From assembly GCA_902588835.1 (NCBI GenBank), contig CACIQQ010000001.1, forward strand, positions 1-64,000: 64,000 nt of DNA, read 5' to 3'. Positions 19,948-29,813 of this stretch are shown one piece after another. Each line of letters opens with the position of its first letter. The stretch's first letter is position 1. Both the position numbers and the translations under genes were made by a program. The notes beneath the pieces are model-generated. The model was not told the origin of the DNA and ran no database searches. It saw only the letters and a list, made by a program, of their open reading frames with translations. The DNA comes from an uncultured Pelagibacteraceae bacterium (lineage in GTDB: Bacteria; Pseudomonadota; Alphaproteobacteria; Pelagibacterales; Pelagibacteraceae).

Positions 19948-21435
19948 ATGAAATTGTTTATTACACTTGGAAATCAATTATTTCCATTAAAATACTTAAG
20001 CCGCTTCAAAAAAGACCATCTTTTTTTCATGGCAGAAGATTATGGCTTATGTACATATGAAAAACACCATAAACTAAAAATATTACTATTTTTATCTTCA
20101 ATGCGATCGTATGCAGATAATTTAAAAAAAAATAATTTTAAAATTACCTACTCTAAAATTGATAATTCAGATTTTAAAGTTGATTATATTACAAAAATAC
20201 AAAAGGTCATAAAAAAAAATAGAATTAAAGAAATTTCTTTCTTTGAAATTGAAGATAAACCTTTTGAGAAAAAAATTTTAAACTTTGTCAAAAAAAATAA
20301 AATAAAGTTAAATATAGTCAAAACCCCAATGTTTTTGAATTCAAGAGATGATTTCAAAAATTATTTATCTAAATCAAAAAAACCTTTTATGGCGGTGTTT
20401 TATAAAGAAACAAGAAAAAAAATGAATATTTTAATGAATGGTGAAGATCCAGTTGGAGGCAAATGGAGTTTTGATGAAGATAATAGAAAAAAACTTCCCA
20501 AAGATACTAAAATTCCATCTTTCCCAAAAATAAATGAAACTTCTCACACTAAAAAACTAAGGGGAATAGTAGAAAAAATTTTTTCAAAACATCCTGGATC
20601 GACAAAAAATTTTTGGTTTGCAACTGAAATTAAGGATGTAATTAAACTATTCGATTTTTTTATTAAAGAAAAATCTGATTTGTTTGGGGATTATGAAGAT
20701 GCTGTTGATCAAGGTAATAATATTCTATTCCATAGTGCGCTCAGCCCCTATTTGAACTTAGGGATAATAACGCCTGAAATAATATTAGATAGAATTTTAA
20801 CTAGTCATAAAAAGAAAAAAATAAGAATTAATTCTTTAGAAGGTTACATAAGACAGGTAATTGGTTGGCGTGAGTTTATGAGAGGAATATATCAAAATTT
20901 CGATACAAAATTAGAAACTGGAAATTTTTTTAAGCACACTCGAAAAATGAAAGCTTCTTGGTATGAAGCAAACACAGGTTTACCACCTTTAGATCATGCA
21001 ATTAAAAACGCTATTAATCATGGGTGGTCTCACCATATAGAAAGACTAATGATTTTATCAAATATAATGAATCTTTGTGAGATCAAACCAGTTTACGTTT
21101 ATAAGTGGTTTATGGAAATGTTTGTTGATTCATCAGATTGGGTGATGTCACCGAATGTTTATGGCATGGGATTATTTAGCGATGGAGGAATATTTGCCAC
21201 TAAACCATATATTTGCGGCTCAAGTTATTTTTTAAAAATGATGGATTTTAAAAAGGGGGATTGGTGCAATATTATGGACGGTCTTTATTGGAGGTTCATA
21301 AACAAAAATAGAACCTTCTTTATGAGAAATCCAAGATTATCCATGATGGTAAGAATTTTTGATAAAATGAATTCTTCAAGAAAAAAGATTATTTTAAATG
21401 AAGCTGATAAATTTATAAAACAGAATACTATTTAA
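19948..21435 (+). CDS. deoxyribodipyrimidine photolyase-related protein (FeS-BCP/prokaryotic (6-4)-like family)
   Basis: LGNQLFPLKYL, FMAEDYGLCTYEKHHKLKILLFLSSMR, YIRQVIGWREFMRGIY, HGWSHHIERLMILSNIMNLCEI, WVMSPNVYGMGLFSDGG. Confidence 0.9.
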   Translation: MKLFITLGNQLFPLKYLSRFKKDHLFFMAEDYGLCTYEKHHKLKILLFLSSMRSYADNLKKNNFKITYSKIDNSDFKVDYITKIQKVIKKNRIKEISFFEIEDKPFEKKILNFVKKNKIKLNIVKTPMFLNSRDDFKNYLSKSKKPFMAVFYKETRKKMNILMNGEDPVGGKWSFDEDNRKKLPKDTKIPSFPKINETSHTKKLRGIVEKIFSKHPGSTKNFWFATEIKDVIKLFDFFIKEKSDLFGDYEDAVDQGNNILFHSALSPYLNLGIITPEIILDRILTSHKKKKIRINSLEGYIRQVIGWREFMRGIYQNFDTKLETGNFFKHTRKMKASWYEANTGLPPLDHAIKNAINHGWSHHIERLMILSNIMNLCEIKPVYVYKWFMEMFVDSSDWVMSPNVYGMGLFSDGGIFATKPYICGSSYFLKMMDFKKGDWCNIMDGLYWRFINKNRTFFMRNPRLSMMVRIFDKMNSSRKKIILNEADKFIKQNTI

Positions 21436-22144
21436 ATTTTTTATAAAAAGTTAAAAAAAATAAATTTTTCAAAGTTCTAAATATTTCAATTTTAGGGATT
21501 TTTGAAACACCTTTTTTTCTGTCATAAAATGTAATTGGTATTTCTTTTATCTCAATATTGTTTTTTTCTAACTCAAATAACGTGCCCATAAAAAAACTAT
21601 ACCCTTTAGTTTTTACATTCATTAGATTAAAATTTTTCAAATTTTTTATATCAAAACCCCTATAGGAGGTTGTGAATTCGTTAGATTTTATACCTGATAC
21701 TGTTTTGATTATTTGATTCCCAAATTTGCTCATTATTAATCTAAAACCCTTCATCAAACACCTTCCTCCACTTGTATATCGCGAACCTATTACAAAAGGA
21801 TAGTCTTTCAAGTATTTTATAAATTCAGGCAAATCTTTAGGATCGTGTGACAAATCTGCATCCATAGTTATTAAGTAATCAAAATTATTTTCAATTGCGT
21901 AACTAAAAGCAGTTTTGTGAGCTGAATCCAATCCCAGTTTCTTCTCTCGTTCTATCAGAAATAGACTTTCGTTTTTTTTTTTTAATTCTTTGATAACTTC
22001 CTGAGTTTTGTCTGGTGAATTATCATCGATAATTAAAATTGTAGTATTTGGTAGATATTTTTGTATGCCATTTATTAGTTCTCTAACATTCTCTATTTCA
22101 TTGTAAGTTGCTGTAAATACTAATATTCTTTTATTGTTACTCAT
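21428..22144 (-). CDS. family 2 glycosyltransferase (polyprenol-phosphate mannosyltransferase-like)
   Basis: VFTATYNEIENVRELI, IDDNSPDKTQEV, LITMDADLSHDPKDLPEF, VIGSRYTSGG motifs. Confidence 0.92.
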   Translation of the reverse strand: MSNNKRILVFTATYNEIENVRELINGIQKYLPNTTILIIDDNSPDKTQEVIKELKKKNESLFLIEREKKLGLDSAHKTAFSYAIENNFDYLITMDADLSHDPKDLPEFIKYLKDYPFVIGSRYTSGGRCLMKGFRLIMSKFGNQIIKTVSGIKSNEFTTSYRGFDIKNLKNFNLMNVKTKGYSFFMGTLFELEKNNIEIKEIPITFYDRKKGVSKIPKIEIFRTLKNLFFLTFYKKFK

Positions 22145-22160
22145 TTAATAATTTATATCT

Positions 22161-23120
22161 ATGAAAGATAAAATTTCAATTATTGCCGGTGGTTCTGGTC
22201 AATTTGGTGTTTATCTATCGCAGTTTTTATTAAAAAAAGGATATAAAATAATTATAACTACAAGAAATGTAAAACTAGCGAAAAAAAAGATACCTTTTAC
22301 AAATAAAAATTTAATTTTGGTAAAATTAAACGTTCAAAAAAAAAAAGAAATTCAAAAACTTATTTTTAAATACAGTCCTAAACTCATATTTTACTTTGCG
22401 GGTCAAAGTTCTCCAAAAGTATCTTACGAGAACAAAAGAATGACATTGAATAGTAACTTTTTTGGTTGCAAAAATTTTTTAGAAATTATCCAAAAGAATA
22501 ACGTAGACTGCAAGTTTGTAAATGCCACTTCTAGCGAAATATTTTCTGAGACAAAAAAAAAAATTAACTTAAGATCAAAAAAAAACCCTATAAGTCCCTA
22601 TGGCAAAGCTAAACTAATGTCCTTTTATGAAACAAAATATTTCAGAGAAAAAAAAAAAATTAAAGCATATAATGCAATTATCTTTAATACTGAGTCCTTT
22701 CTAAGGAAAAGAGATTTTCTAATTCCTAAAATTTGTATAGCTGCAATTAATGCTTATAAGTTTAAAACAAAAACTGCCTTTGGAAATTTAGATATTTCAA
22801 GAGAGTGGAATTGGTGTGATGAACAAGTTAGATATTTAACCTTTTTTGTTAAAAAAAAACCACAAGATTTCATTTTATCTAATGGAAAACCATATGCAGC
22901 AAAAAAAATGCTTAATTATGCTTTTAAATATTTTGGGTTAGATTACAAAAAATTTGTTTCTTTTAAAAAAAACTTATTAAGAAAAAAGGATTTTCGACTT
23001 AAACAATCTGATCATATATCCTGTTTAAAAAGAAACAACATGAATAGAAAATCTAAAATTTATGGAAAAAAACTTATATATGCTTTAATAAAATATTACC
23101 TCAATGAGAAGAAAAATTAA
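22161..23120 (+). CDS. NAD-dependent epimerase/dehydratase (GDP-mannose 4,6-dehydratase-like)
   Basis: IIAGGSGQFGVYL (GxxGxxG), NATSSEIFSE, SPYGKAK (YxxxK), REWNWCDEQV. Confidence 0.82.
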   Translation: MKDKISIIAGGSGQFGVYLSQFLLKKGYKIIITTRNVKLAKKKIPFTNKNLILVKLNVQKKKEIQKLIFKYSPKLIFYFAGQSSPKVSYENKRMTLNSNFFGCKNFLEIIQKNNVDCKFVNATSSEIFSETKKKINLRSKKNPISPYGKAKLMSFYETKYFREKKKIKAYNAIIFNTESFLRKRDFLIPKICIAAINAYKFKTKTAFGNLDISREWNWCDEQVRYLTFFVKKKPQDFILSNGKPYAAKKMLNYAFKYFGLDYKKFVSFKKNLLRKKDFRLKQSDHISCLKRNNMNRKSKIYGKKLIYALIKYYLNEKKN

Positions 23121-24312
23121 CAATCAATATATTTTATTTTACTTAATAATATTATTATTTTTTTCATATTTTTTTTTATATTTTAAACACCAGGTTGGAA
23201 ATGACTCAACTGTTTCTGAATGGTTAATTAATTATGAAGGCGGCTTTACAAGAAGAGGCTTCATAGGACAGGGAATGGTCCTGCTATCTAGACTTTTTGA
23301 CTCTGAGTTAAGATGGACAATATTTTTATCCCAGTCTTTTTTTTGTACAGTTTATTTTCTTTTATTGTGGTATCTACTTAAAGATATAAAAACTAATAAA
23401 ATAATTTATCTATCTATATTTACCCCGATATTTATTTTATATCCCATAGCTGAAATAGAAGTCCTTGCAAGAAAGGAAATCATTGTTTTTACTTTTTTTC
23501 TAATTTATCTTTTAATACCCGAATATCATAAATTCAAAAGTTTTTCTTTATTTCTATTTTCTTTTTTCTCAGTTTTAGTGTGGGAACCAATAATATTTTT
23601 TTTTCCACTTATTTTTTTATATTTGATGATCGAGCATAAAATTGAAAAGTTTAATTTAGATTTTATTAAAAAAATATCATTTATGATCCCAAGTATTTTA
23701 TTAGCTCTTTACATAGCAACAAATCCTTTAAGTGATAGTGAATGGAAAATAATGGCTTCAGTTTTAAAAAATGAATTTGGTGAGACATGTTACATGTCTT
23801 GTGGATTATTAAAATCTAAATCAACTATAATTCAACAATTCCAAGGTAATGCAGGCAAATATTCATTTGAAGTAATTTTAAGATATTCGCTGATAATTTT
23901 AATTGGGTTTTATCCAATCTCTCTGTTGCTAAAAAGTTCAACTTTAAAAAATAAAAAATTACCTTTTTTACGAAATTTCAAAAATCTTTTAATACCTTTT
24001 TGTATAGCTATTTCTCCAGTAATTTTATTATTCGCTATGGGTTATGACTGGGGCAGGTGGGTAAATATTTCTTATGTGATCTCAGCATTGATAGTGTTTA
24101 GTTTGTTGAAAAATAAAAAGATAAACTTAAATTTAACCCTACTACAACAAAATTTTTTATATAAACTTAAAGGAAAAGTGTTTGTAATTTTTTTTATAAT
24201 TTTTTGTTTTGGTTGGAATCCGAAAACAGTTATGTTAGGTGATGTTGCTTCATTTCCTGGTTATAGAATTCCAGTAAAAGTAGTAAATAAAATACTTACT
24301 GGAGAGTATTAA
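23104..24312 (+). CDS. multi-pass membrane protein of unknown function
   Basis: Many hydrophobic segments, WLINYEGGFTRRGFIGQ near N-terminus; overlaps upstream epimerase by 17 nt. Confidence 0.7.
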   Translation: MRRKINNQYILFYLIILLFFSYFFLYFKHQVGNDSTVSEWLINYEGGFTRRGFIGQGMVLLSRLFDSELRWTIFLSQSFFCTVYFLLLWYLLKDIKTNKIIYLSIFTPIFILYPIAEIEVLARKEIIVFTFFLIYLLIPEYHKFKSFSLFLFSFFSVLVWEPIIFFFPLIFLYLMIEHKIEKFNLDFIKKISFMIPSILLALYIATNPLSDSEWKIMASVLKNEFGETCYMSCGLLKSKSTIIQQFQGNAGKYSFEVILRYSLIILIGFYPISLLLKSSTLKNKKLPFLRNFKNLLIPFCIAISPVILLFAMGYDWGRWVNISYVISALIVFSLLKNKKINLNLTLLQQNFLYKLKGKVFVIFFIIFCFGWNPKTVMLGDVASFPGYRIPVKVVNKILTGEY

Positions 24313-24314
24313 GA

Positions 24315-24686
24315 ATGAAAATAAAAGTTTTTTTTAATAATTCGTGTAGCATTTGTAAAATGGAAATTGATCATTATAAGAGAAATTCTAATGAAGACTT
24401 AGAGTGGGTTGATATTACAAATAATCAGGAGGCAATAGATTTAACCTCAAAATCACAAGAGGAACTCCTAAGAAGATTGCATGTCATTGACAATGGAAAA
24501 GTTATAGGTGGGGCAAAAGCGTTTGTGATTATTTGGTCTAAAATTCCAAAATATAAGTTTTTAGCTAAAATATTTAGTTTCAAACCTTTATTTATAATTT
24601 TTCATTATTTTTATGAATTTGTTGCTTACTTTCTCTTTTTGAAAAATAAACATCAACTTAATGAAGAAACAAAACCTTCCAACTAA
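24315..24686 (+). CDS. DCC family (DUF393) thiol-disulfide oxidoreductase-like protein
   Basis: [20 protein letters not shown] CxxC motif and WVDITNNQ...[24 protein letters not shown]. Confidence 0.88.
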   Translation: MKIKVFFNNSCSICKMEIDHYKRNSNEDLEWVDITNNQEAIDLTSKSQEELLRRLHVIDNGKVIGGAKAFVIIWSKIPKYKFLAKIFSFKPLFIIFHYFYEFVAYFLFLKNKHQLNEETKPSN

Positions 24687-24786
24687 AATTTGCCCAGTTT
24701 GTCAAAGGCCATTTAAATGGAGAAAAAAATGGAGATTAAATTGGGATAAAGTTAAATATTGCTCAAAAAGATGTTCGTCTAAGTGA
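24661..24786 (+). CDS. DUF2256-like small zinc-ribbon protein (41 aa), absent from ORF track
   Basis: [41 protein letters not shown]; CxxC and CxxxC pairs; overlaps the DCC gene end and the convergent photolyase gene. Confidence 0.85.
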   Translation: MKKQNLPTKICPVCQRPFKWRKKWRLNWDKVKYCSKRCSSK

Positions 24787-25921
24787 ACATTGTAATAATT
24801 TTCGGAATATAATTCTTAAAATTAAAAAAACCTTTATTACAATATTGCCAAGAGAATTGATCAAGCTTTCTATATAAAAAGTTTAGTTTTAGATTATTCG
24901 AATTTAAATAATCCAAGTTTTCACCAACTGTGGGATATAAACCAATAATATCTTCACCAATATTTTTAACCTCATTTATATCTATAATCACACAATCAAT
25001 TGATTGATTTTTTATTCTTTGTTCTTGGTCTTTGATTAAAAGAGACTTAAACTTAATTACCTTTTCACTTAATTTAATTGACCTGTTTTCATTTTTGTTT
25101 GATATCAAATAAATCTTTTTAAATTTAAAATCTTTAAACTCAGTTGTTTCAAAAGATAAGTTATTTTCAAAAATTAATAAATTTTTTTGATCAATAGTTT
25201 GAGGATTAGAAAAATTTTGTTTTACAATTGAGTGTGTCTTTTCAGAAACTTTTGGAGGAGCATTTTCATTTAATTTAATATTGTTAAATCTATTATTAGT
25301 AAATTTTTTTATATTCCATTCACTTGCTAGATAATGTTTTCCCTGAGTTTGTACTCCAGCAACCCATCTCCATCCAAGGGTGTTAGATGCAGCATCACCA
25401 TCATAAAGATGTTGCATAAAAAATTCTGCGCCTAGTTGCCAAGGTAAATCCAATGTGAATATCCAGATACTTGCAAACCACATTCTAGTATGATTATGAA
25501 GATAATTATTTTCCTTTAACTCTTTTACCCATTCATTAAAGCATTCGATATTTGTATTTCCCTCCATCGCATTTAAGTATTCTTTATTATCTACAAATTT
25601 TTCTCTTATACTACTTAAGCTTACTAAATAATCAGTCCATACGTTCGGTCTTAATTCAAGCCAACCTTTCCAGTAAGTTCTCCAAAGAACTTCCTGAATA
25701 AACTTTTCATTTTTTGAAAAGGAAAACTTCGCAAGTGATTTTTTAATAATTTCAATTTCGTTTAGAACCCCATGAGTAACGTAAGGTGATAAGCACGAAA
25801 CGTTATCTCTTTTATCAGGCCCAAAATCGAAGTTTCTCAATCTTGAATAATCTGAAAGATTTTTTTCTACAAAATTATTTAATTTATCAATAGCATTCGC
25901 TTTAGATGCTTCAAACTGCAT
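24779..25921 (-). CDS. photolyase/cryptochrome FAD-binding domain protein with C-terminal extension
   Basis: [83 protein letters not shown] match the photolyase FAD domain. Confidence 0.9.
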   Translation of the reverse strand: MQFEASKANAIDKLNNFVEKNLSDYSRLRNFDFGPDKRDNVSCLSPYVTHGVLNEIEIIKKSLAKFSFSKNEKFIQEVLWRTYWKGWLELRPNVWTDYLVSLSSIREKFVDNKEYLNAMEGNTNIECFNEWVKELKENNYLHNHTRMWFASIWIFTLDLPWQLGAEFFMQHLYDGDAASNTLGWRWVAGVQTQGKHYLASEWNIKKFTNNRFNNIKLNENAPPKVSEKTHSIVKQNFSNPQTIDQKNLLIFENNLSFETTEFKDFKFKKIYLISNKNENRSIKLSEKVIKFKSLLIKDQEQRIKNQSIDCVIIDINEVKNIGEDIIGLYPTVGENLDYLNSNNLKLNFLYRKLDQFSWQYCNKGFFNFKNYIPKIITMFT

Positions 25922-25925
25922 ATTT

Positions 25926-27110
25926 TTACTTTAATTTTTTTTTATGGAAATTTATAAATCTTTCAACATTGGATTTGTTAAAAGTTTTATTTTCTTCAAA
26001 AGAAACTTTTTTCATTGAGTAAGCACTGCTTTTTGTCATTCTCGATTGAATTATAACATTCCCTTTGTAAAGTTTTAGCTTAACACTTCCATTTACCTTG
26101 TTTTTTTTTAGATCTACTATTTTTTGTAATCTAAATCTTTCTTTTGAGAACCAGTAACCATTATAAATTAATTCTGCATACCTTGGCATAATAGAATCTT
26201 TTTTATGCATAGTATCTTTATCTAGTGTCACAGACTCTATTGCTCTATGAGCGATCAAAAGTAATGTCCCACCTGGTGTTTCATAAACACCTCTTGATTT
26301 AATCCCAATAAATCTATTTTCAACTAAATCAACTCTTCCAACTCCATTCTTCCCACCGATCTGATTTAATTTTTCTAAAAGTTTTTCTGGACTTAATTTT
26401 TTTCCATTAATACTTACTGGATCACTGTTTTTGAAACCAATGGAAACATAAGTGGGTTTATTAGGAGCCTTTTCAGGTGATGTTGTTCTTTGAAAAATAA
26501 ATTCAGGGGCTGAATTTTCTGGATTTTCTAAAACTTTACCTTCAGTAGATGTGTGAAATAAATTGTCGTCTACTGAAAAAGGTGGTGCGCCCTTTTTATC
26601 TTTTGGAACAGGAATGTTATGTTTTTTGGCATAATTAACTAAATCAGTCCTTGATTTTAATTTCCAAATTCTCCAAGGAGCTATCACTTTTATTTTGGGA
26701 CCAAAGTAATGATATCCAAGTTCAAATCTAACTTGGTCATTACCTTTTCCAGTTGACCCATGCGAAACAGCGAACGCTTTAAATTTTTTTGCGACCTTAA
26801 TTTGATCTTTTGCAATTAATGGTCTCGCAATTGACGTTCCAAGAAGGTAAACGCCTTCATAAATTGCATGACCTCTAATCATTGGAAAAACATATTCTTT
26901 TACAAACGTATTTTTTAAGTTGTTAATAATTATTTTTTTAACACCAAGTTTTTTTGCATTTTTAACAATTTTCTTTCGGTCCATTTCTTGACCAATGTCT
27001 GCAGTGTAGGCAATAACTTCGCTATCATAATTTTCTTGTAACCATTTTAAAATAATTGATGTATCAAGCCCGCCTGAGTAGGCTAAAACAATTTTTTTGT
27101 TTTTTTTCAT
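25926..27110 (-). CDS. argG: argininosuccinate synthase
   Basis: [41 protein letters not shown] motifs. Confidence 0.97.
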   Translation of the reverse strand: MKKNKKIVLAYSGGLDTSIILKWLQENYDSEVIAYTADIGQEMDRKKIVKNAKKLGVKKIIINNLKNTFVKEYVFPMIRGHAIYEGVYLLGTSIARPLIAKDQIKVAKKFKAFAVSHGSTGKGNDQVRFELGYHYFGPKIKVIAPWRIWKLKSRTDLVNYAKKHNIPVPKDKKGAPPFSVDDNLFHTSTEGKVLENPENSAPEFIFQRTTSPEKAPNKPTYVSIGFKNSDPVSINGKKLSPEKLLEKLNQIGGKNGVGRVDLVENRFIGIKSRGVYETPGGTLLLIAHRAIESVTLDKDTMHKKDSIMPRYAELIYNGYWFSKERFRLQKIVDLKKNKVNGSVKLKLYKGNVIIQSRMTKSSAYSMKKVSFEENKTFNKSNVERFINFHKKKLK

Positions 27111-27118
27111 TTAAGATA

Positions 27119-27625
27119 TTAAGCGCAACTTTTTTTTGCAGTATTGTAAGCCTTCGTGAAACCCATTAAAGAATAGTGGTCAATAGTTTGAGATCCAGAT
27201 TGATTATATCCCGTAATCATAATTCTTGATCCCTTTTTCATTACATTAACCATTTTTCTTTCTAAACCTGTGTCACCTATCCAAGCAAAATTTTCTTTTT
27301 TAACATCAAACTTAATTTTATTTTTTCCAGATTTAGCTGTAATTGAATTTTGAGTGTTGTATTGGTAACCAGACGTAATACTTACTTCATCTTTGATTTT
27401 ATCAGCTGGTCTGAAACTAATAAATAATCTTGCCTCTCTTGGATTTTTTTTTGGTGATTGTAAAACTGGTTTCGATTGCGCAAAACATAGTTTCTTTGCT
27501 CCATCAGTAACTACTATTGTTTCCCAGTCTTTAAATTTGCCAACCTTTTTAATCTCTTGAGCTGAGGCTTCAGTGAAAATTAAAAGACAAAATAATAATA
27601 CTGCGACTTTATTTATTAAGGACAT
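27119..27625 (-). CDS. invasion-associated locus B (IalB)-like exported protein
   Basis: Signal peptide; KVGKFKDWETIVVTDGAKKLCFAQSKP; C-terminal MGFTKAYNTAKKSC. Confidence 0.82.
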   Translation of the reverse strand: MSLINKVAVLLFCLLIFTEASAQEIKKVGKFKDWETIVVTDGAKKLCFAQSKPVLQSPKKNPREARLFISFRPADKIKDEVSITSGYQYNTQNSITAKSGKNKIKFDVKKENFAWIGDTGLERKMVNVMKKGSRIMITGYNQSGSQTIDHYSLMGFTKAYNTAKKSCA

Positions 27626-28656
27626 GGATTTGGATATATTTTTTGAACTTCGTTAATTTCATTAATAATTTCATTATTTAATTTTACATTTACACTTTCT
27701 ACATTTGTTTTCAACTGTTGCATAGTCGTAGCACCAATTATTACACTTGTAACAAAAGGCTGTATTTCACAAAATTTTATAGACATTTGGGCGAAATCCA
27801 AATTAAATTTCTGAGAAATTTTATAGTATTCCTCGATAGCTTTAATGCTATTTTCATTATTGTAGCGAGTGAAATCTTTAAAAAGATCTATTCTTGAACC
27901 TTTTGGCATATTATTATTTCTATATTTTCCCGTGAGGTAACCAAAAGCTAATGGAGAATAAGCCAACAAACCACTTTGTTCTCTGACCGAGATTTCGGCA
28001 AGACCAACTTCATAAGTCCTATTAAGTAAGTTGTAAGGATTTTGAACAGCCATCATCTTGGGTAAATTTTTTAATTTTGAGAGCTCAAGACATTTTGCCA
28101 AACCCCATGCAGTTTCATTTGAAAGACCTACATATCGAATTTTACCTGCATCCACAAATTTTTTTAAATTTTCTAAAATCTCTTCAAAAGCAATCCAATT
28201 TTTTTCATTTGAGTCGTGTTCGTATCCTTGTTTACCAAAAAAATTAGTATTCCTTTCTGGCCAATGTAATTGATATAAATCGATATAATCAGTTTGCATT
28301 CTTTTTAAACTTTTCTCTAATGCCTCTGACATACTTTTTTTATCATAGCTGCATCCACCACCTCTAATGTATTCTTTACTAGTAGGACCAGAAACCTTTG
28401 TGGCTAAAATGACTTTGTCTCTCTTTTTTGTTTTTTTGAACCATTCACCTATGATGTTTTCAGTCTCACCATAAGTTTCTTCTCTCATGGGTATTGCATA
28501 GATTTCCGCTGTGTCCCAAAAATTCACCCCATTATCAATTGCATAATCCATTTGCTCAAAACCATCTGCCTTTGAGTTTTGCTCTCCCCAAGTCATGGTT
28601 CCGAGACAAATTGTACTCACATCGACGTCTGTACTGCCTAGTTTCTTATAATTCAT
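27616..28656 (-). CDS. aldo/keto reductase
   Basis: MNYKKLGSTDVDVSTICLGTMTWGEQN, NFWDTAEIYAIP, YIDLYQLHWPER, LLAYSPLAFGYLTGKY. Confidence 0.95.
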   Translation of the reverse strand: MNYKKLGSTDVDVSTICLGTMTWGEQNSKADGFEQMDYAIDNGVNFWDTAEIYAIPMREETYGETENIIGEWFKKTKKRDKVILATKVSGPTSKEYIRGGGCSYDKKSMSEALEKSLKRMQTDYIDLYQLHWPERNTNFFGKQGYEHDSNEKNWIAFEEILENLKKFVDAGKIRYVGLSNETAWGLAKCLELSKLKNLPKMMAVQNPYNLLNRTYEVGLAEISVREQSGLLAYSPLAFGYLTGKYRNNNMPKGSRIDLFKDFTRYNNENSIKAIEEYYKISQKFNLDFAQMSIKFCEIQPFVTSVIIGATTMQQLKTNVESVNVKLNNEIINEINEVQKIYPNPCP

Positions 28657-28721
28657 AAAAATATAATATTTTGGTACCTTTAGACCATTGAAAAATTTTG
28701 TAAAATTAATATATTCGAATT

Positions 28722-29474
28722 ATGGATTTTAACAGACAAAATATTTTCCAAGCAACATCTGCAAAAACTGCAGTTTGGGATGCTGGTTTAAGAGCTTACA
28801 TGTTGAAAGTGTATAACTACATGGCGACTGGAGTTCTTTTAACTGGAATCATTTCATTAATTTCATTTAAAATGTCTGTAGTTACAGATTCTGCAGGAAC
28901 GATTGCTTCATTTACAAGTTTCGGTAATGCAATTTTCTTTTCAGGTTTAAAATGGGTAATAATGTTAGCACCTTTAGCAATAGTTTTTTATATGAGTTTT
29001 GGTATTAACAAAATGTCAGCAGCTAAAGCACAAACGGTTTTCTGGATATTTGCTTCTTTAATGGGATTATCATTATCATGGATACTTTTAGTTTACACAG
29101 GAGTAAGTGTTGCGAGAGTATTTTTTATTACATCAGCAACTTTTGGAGCTATGAGTATTTACGGTTACACAACTAAAAGAGACTTAACTAAGTTTGGTTC
29201 ATTTTTAATGATGGGCTTGATAGGAATTATAATTGCTTCACTGGTAAATATTTTTCTAAAATCTGCAATGATGTATTTTGTAATTTCAATCTTAGGTGTT
29301 TTAATTTTTGTTGGTCTAACTGCATATGACACACAAAAAATTAAAAATATGTATTCAGCATCAGATACAGTCGAAATATCTGGTAAAAAAGCAATAATGG
29401 GTGCATTAACACTTTACTTAGACTTTATAAATCTATTCATTATGCTTCTAAGACTTTTTGGTCAAAGAAGATAA
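28722..29474 (+). CDS. Bax inhibitor-1/YccA family protein
   Basis: Multi-pass; LRAYMLKVYNYMATGVLLTG; TAYDTQKIKNMY; LYLDFINLFIMLLRLFG. Confidence 0.93.
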   Translation: MDFNRQNIFQATSAKTAVWDAGLRAYMLKVYNYMATGVLLTGIISLISFKMSVVTDSAGTIASFTSFGNAIFFSGLKWVIMLAPLAIVFYMSFGINKMSAAKAQTVFWIFASLMGLSLSWILLVYTGVSVARVFFITSATFGAMSIYGYTTKRDLTKFGSFLMMGLIGIIIASLVNIFLKSAMMYFVISILGVLIFVGLTAYDTQKIKNMYSASDTVEISGKKAIMGALTLYLDFINLFIMLLRLFGQRR

Positions 29475-29813
29475 TTAAAGTTTTTTCCAATTTATTTTAT
29501 TAATTAAATTTTCAAGGTCGTCTGAGTTTTTTAATATACGGCCCCTACTATCAGTAATACAATACTTTAAGTTTTTGCTATTTGGTTTGAAATTTTTACA
29601 AATATTATAGATTGCGTTTTCAGCAGCATTTTTAAAAACACTAAAACTCACTTGTTTGTTTGAAATATTAAGACCATAATCTTTCCAAGAACCGTTTGAG
29701 ACCATTTTTGCATATAAATTTAAAATAATCTTAAGCTCTTTTTTTTCAAAAAAAAATTTCTCTTCGTATTTTTTAACTGAGTTATTAATAACTAATTTTA
29801 AATTTCTATTCAT
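29475..29813 (-). CDS. DUF2794 family protein
   Basis: FFEKKELKIILNLYAKMVSNGSWKDYGLNISNKQVSFSVFKNAAENAIYNICK. Confidence 0.82.
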   Translation of the reverse strand: MNRNLKLVINNSVKKYEEKFFFEKKELKIILNLYAKMVSNGSWKDYGLNISNKQVSFSVFKNAAENAIYNICKNFKPNSKNLKYCITDSRGRILKNSDDLENLINKINWKKL

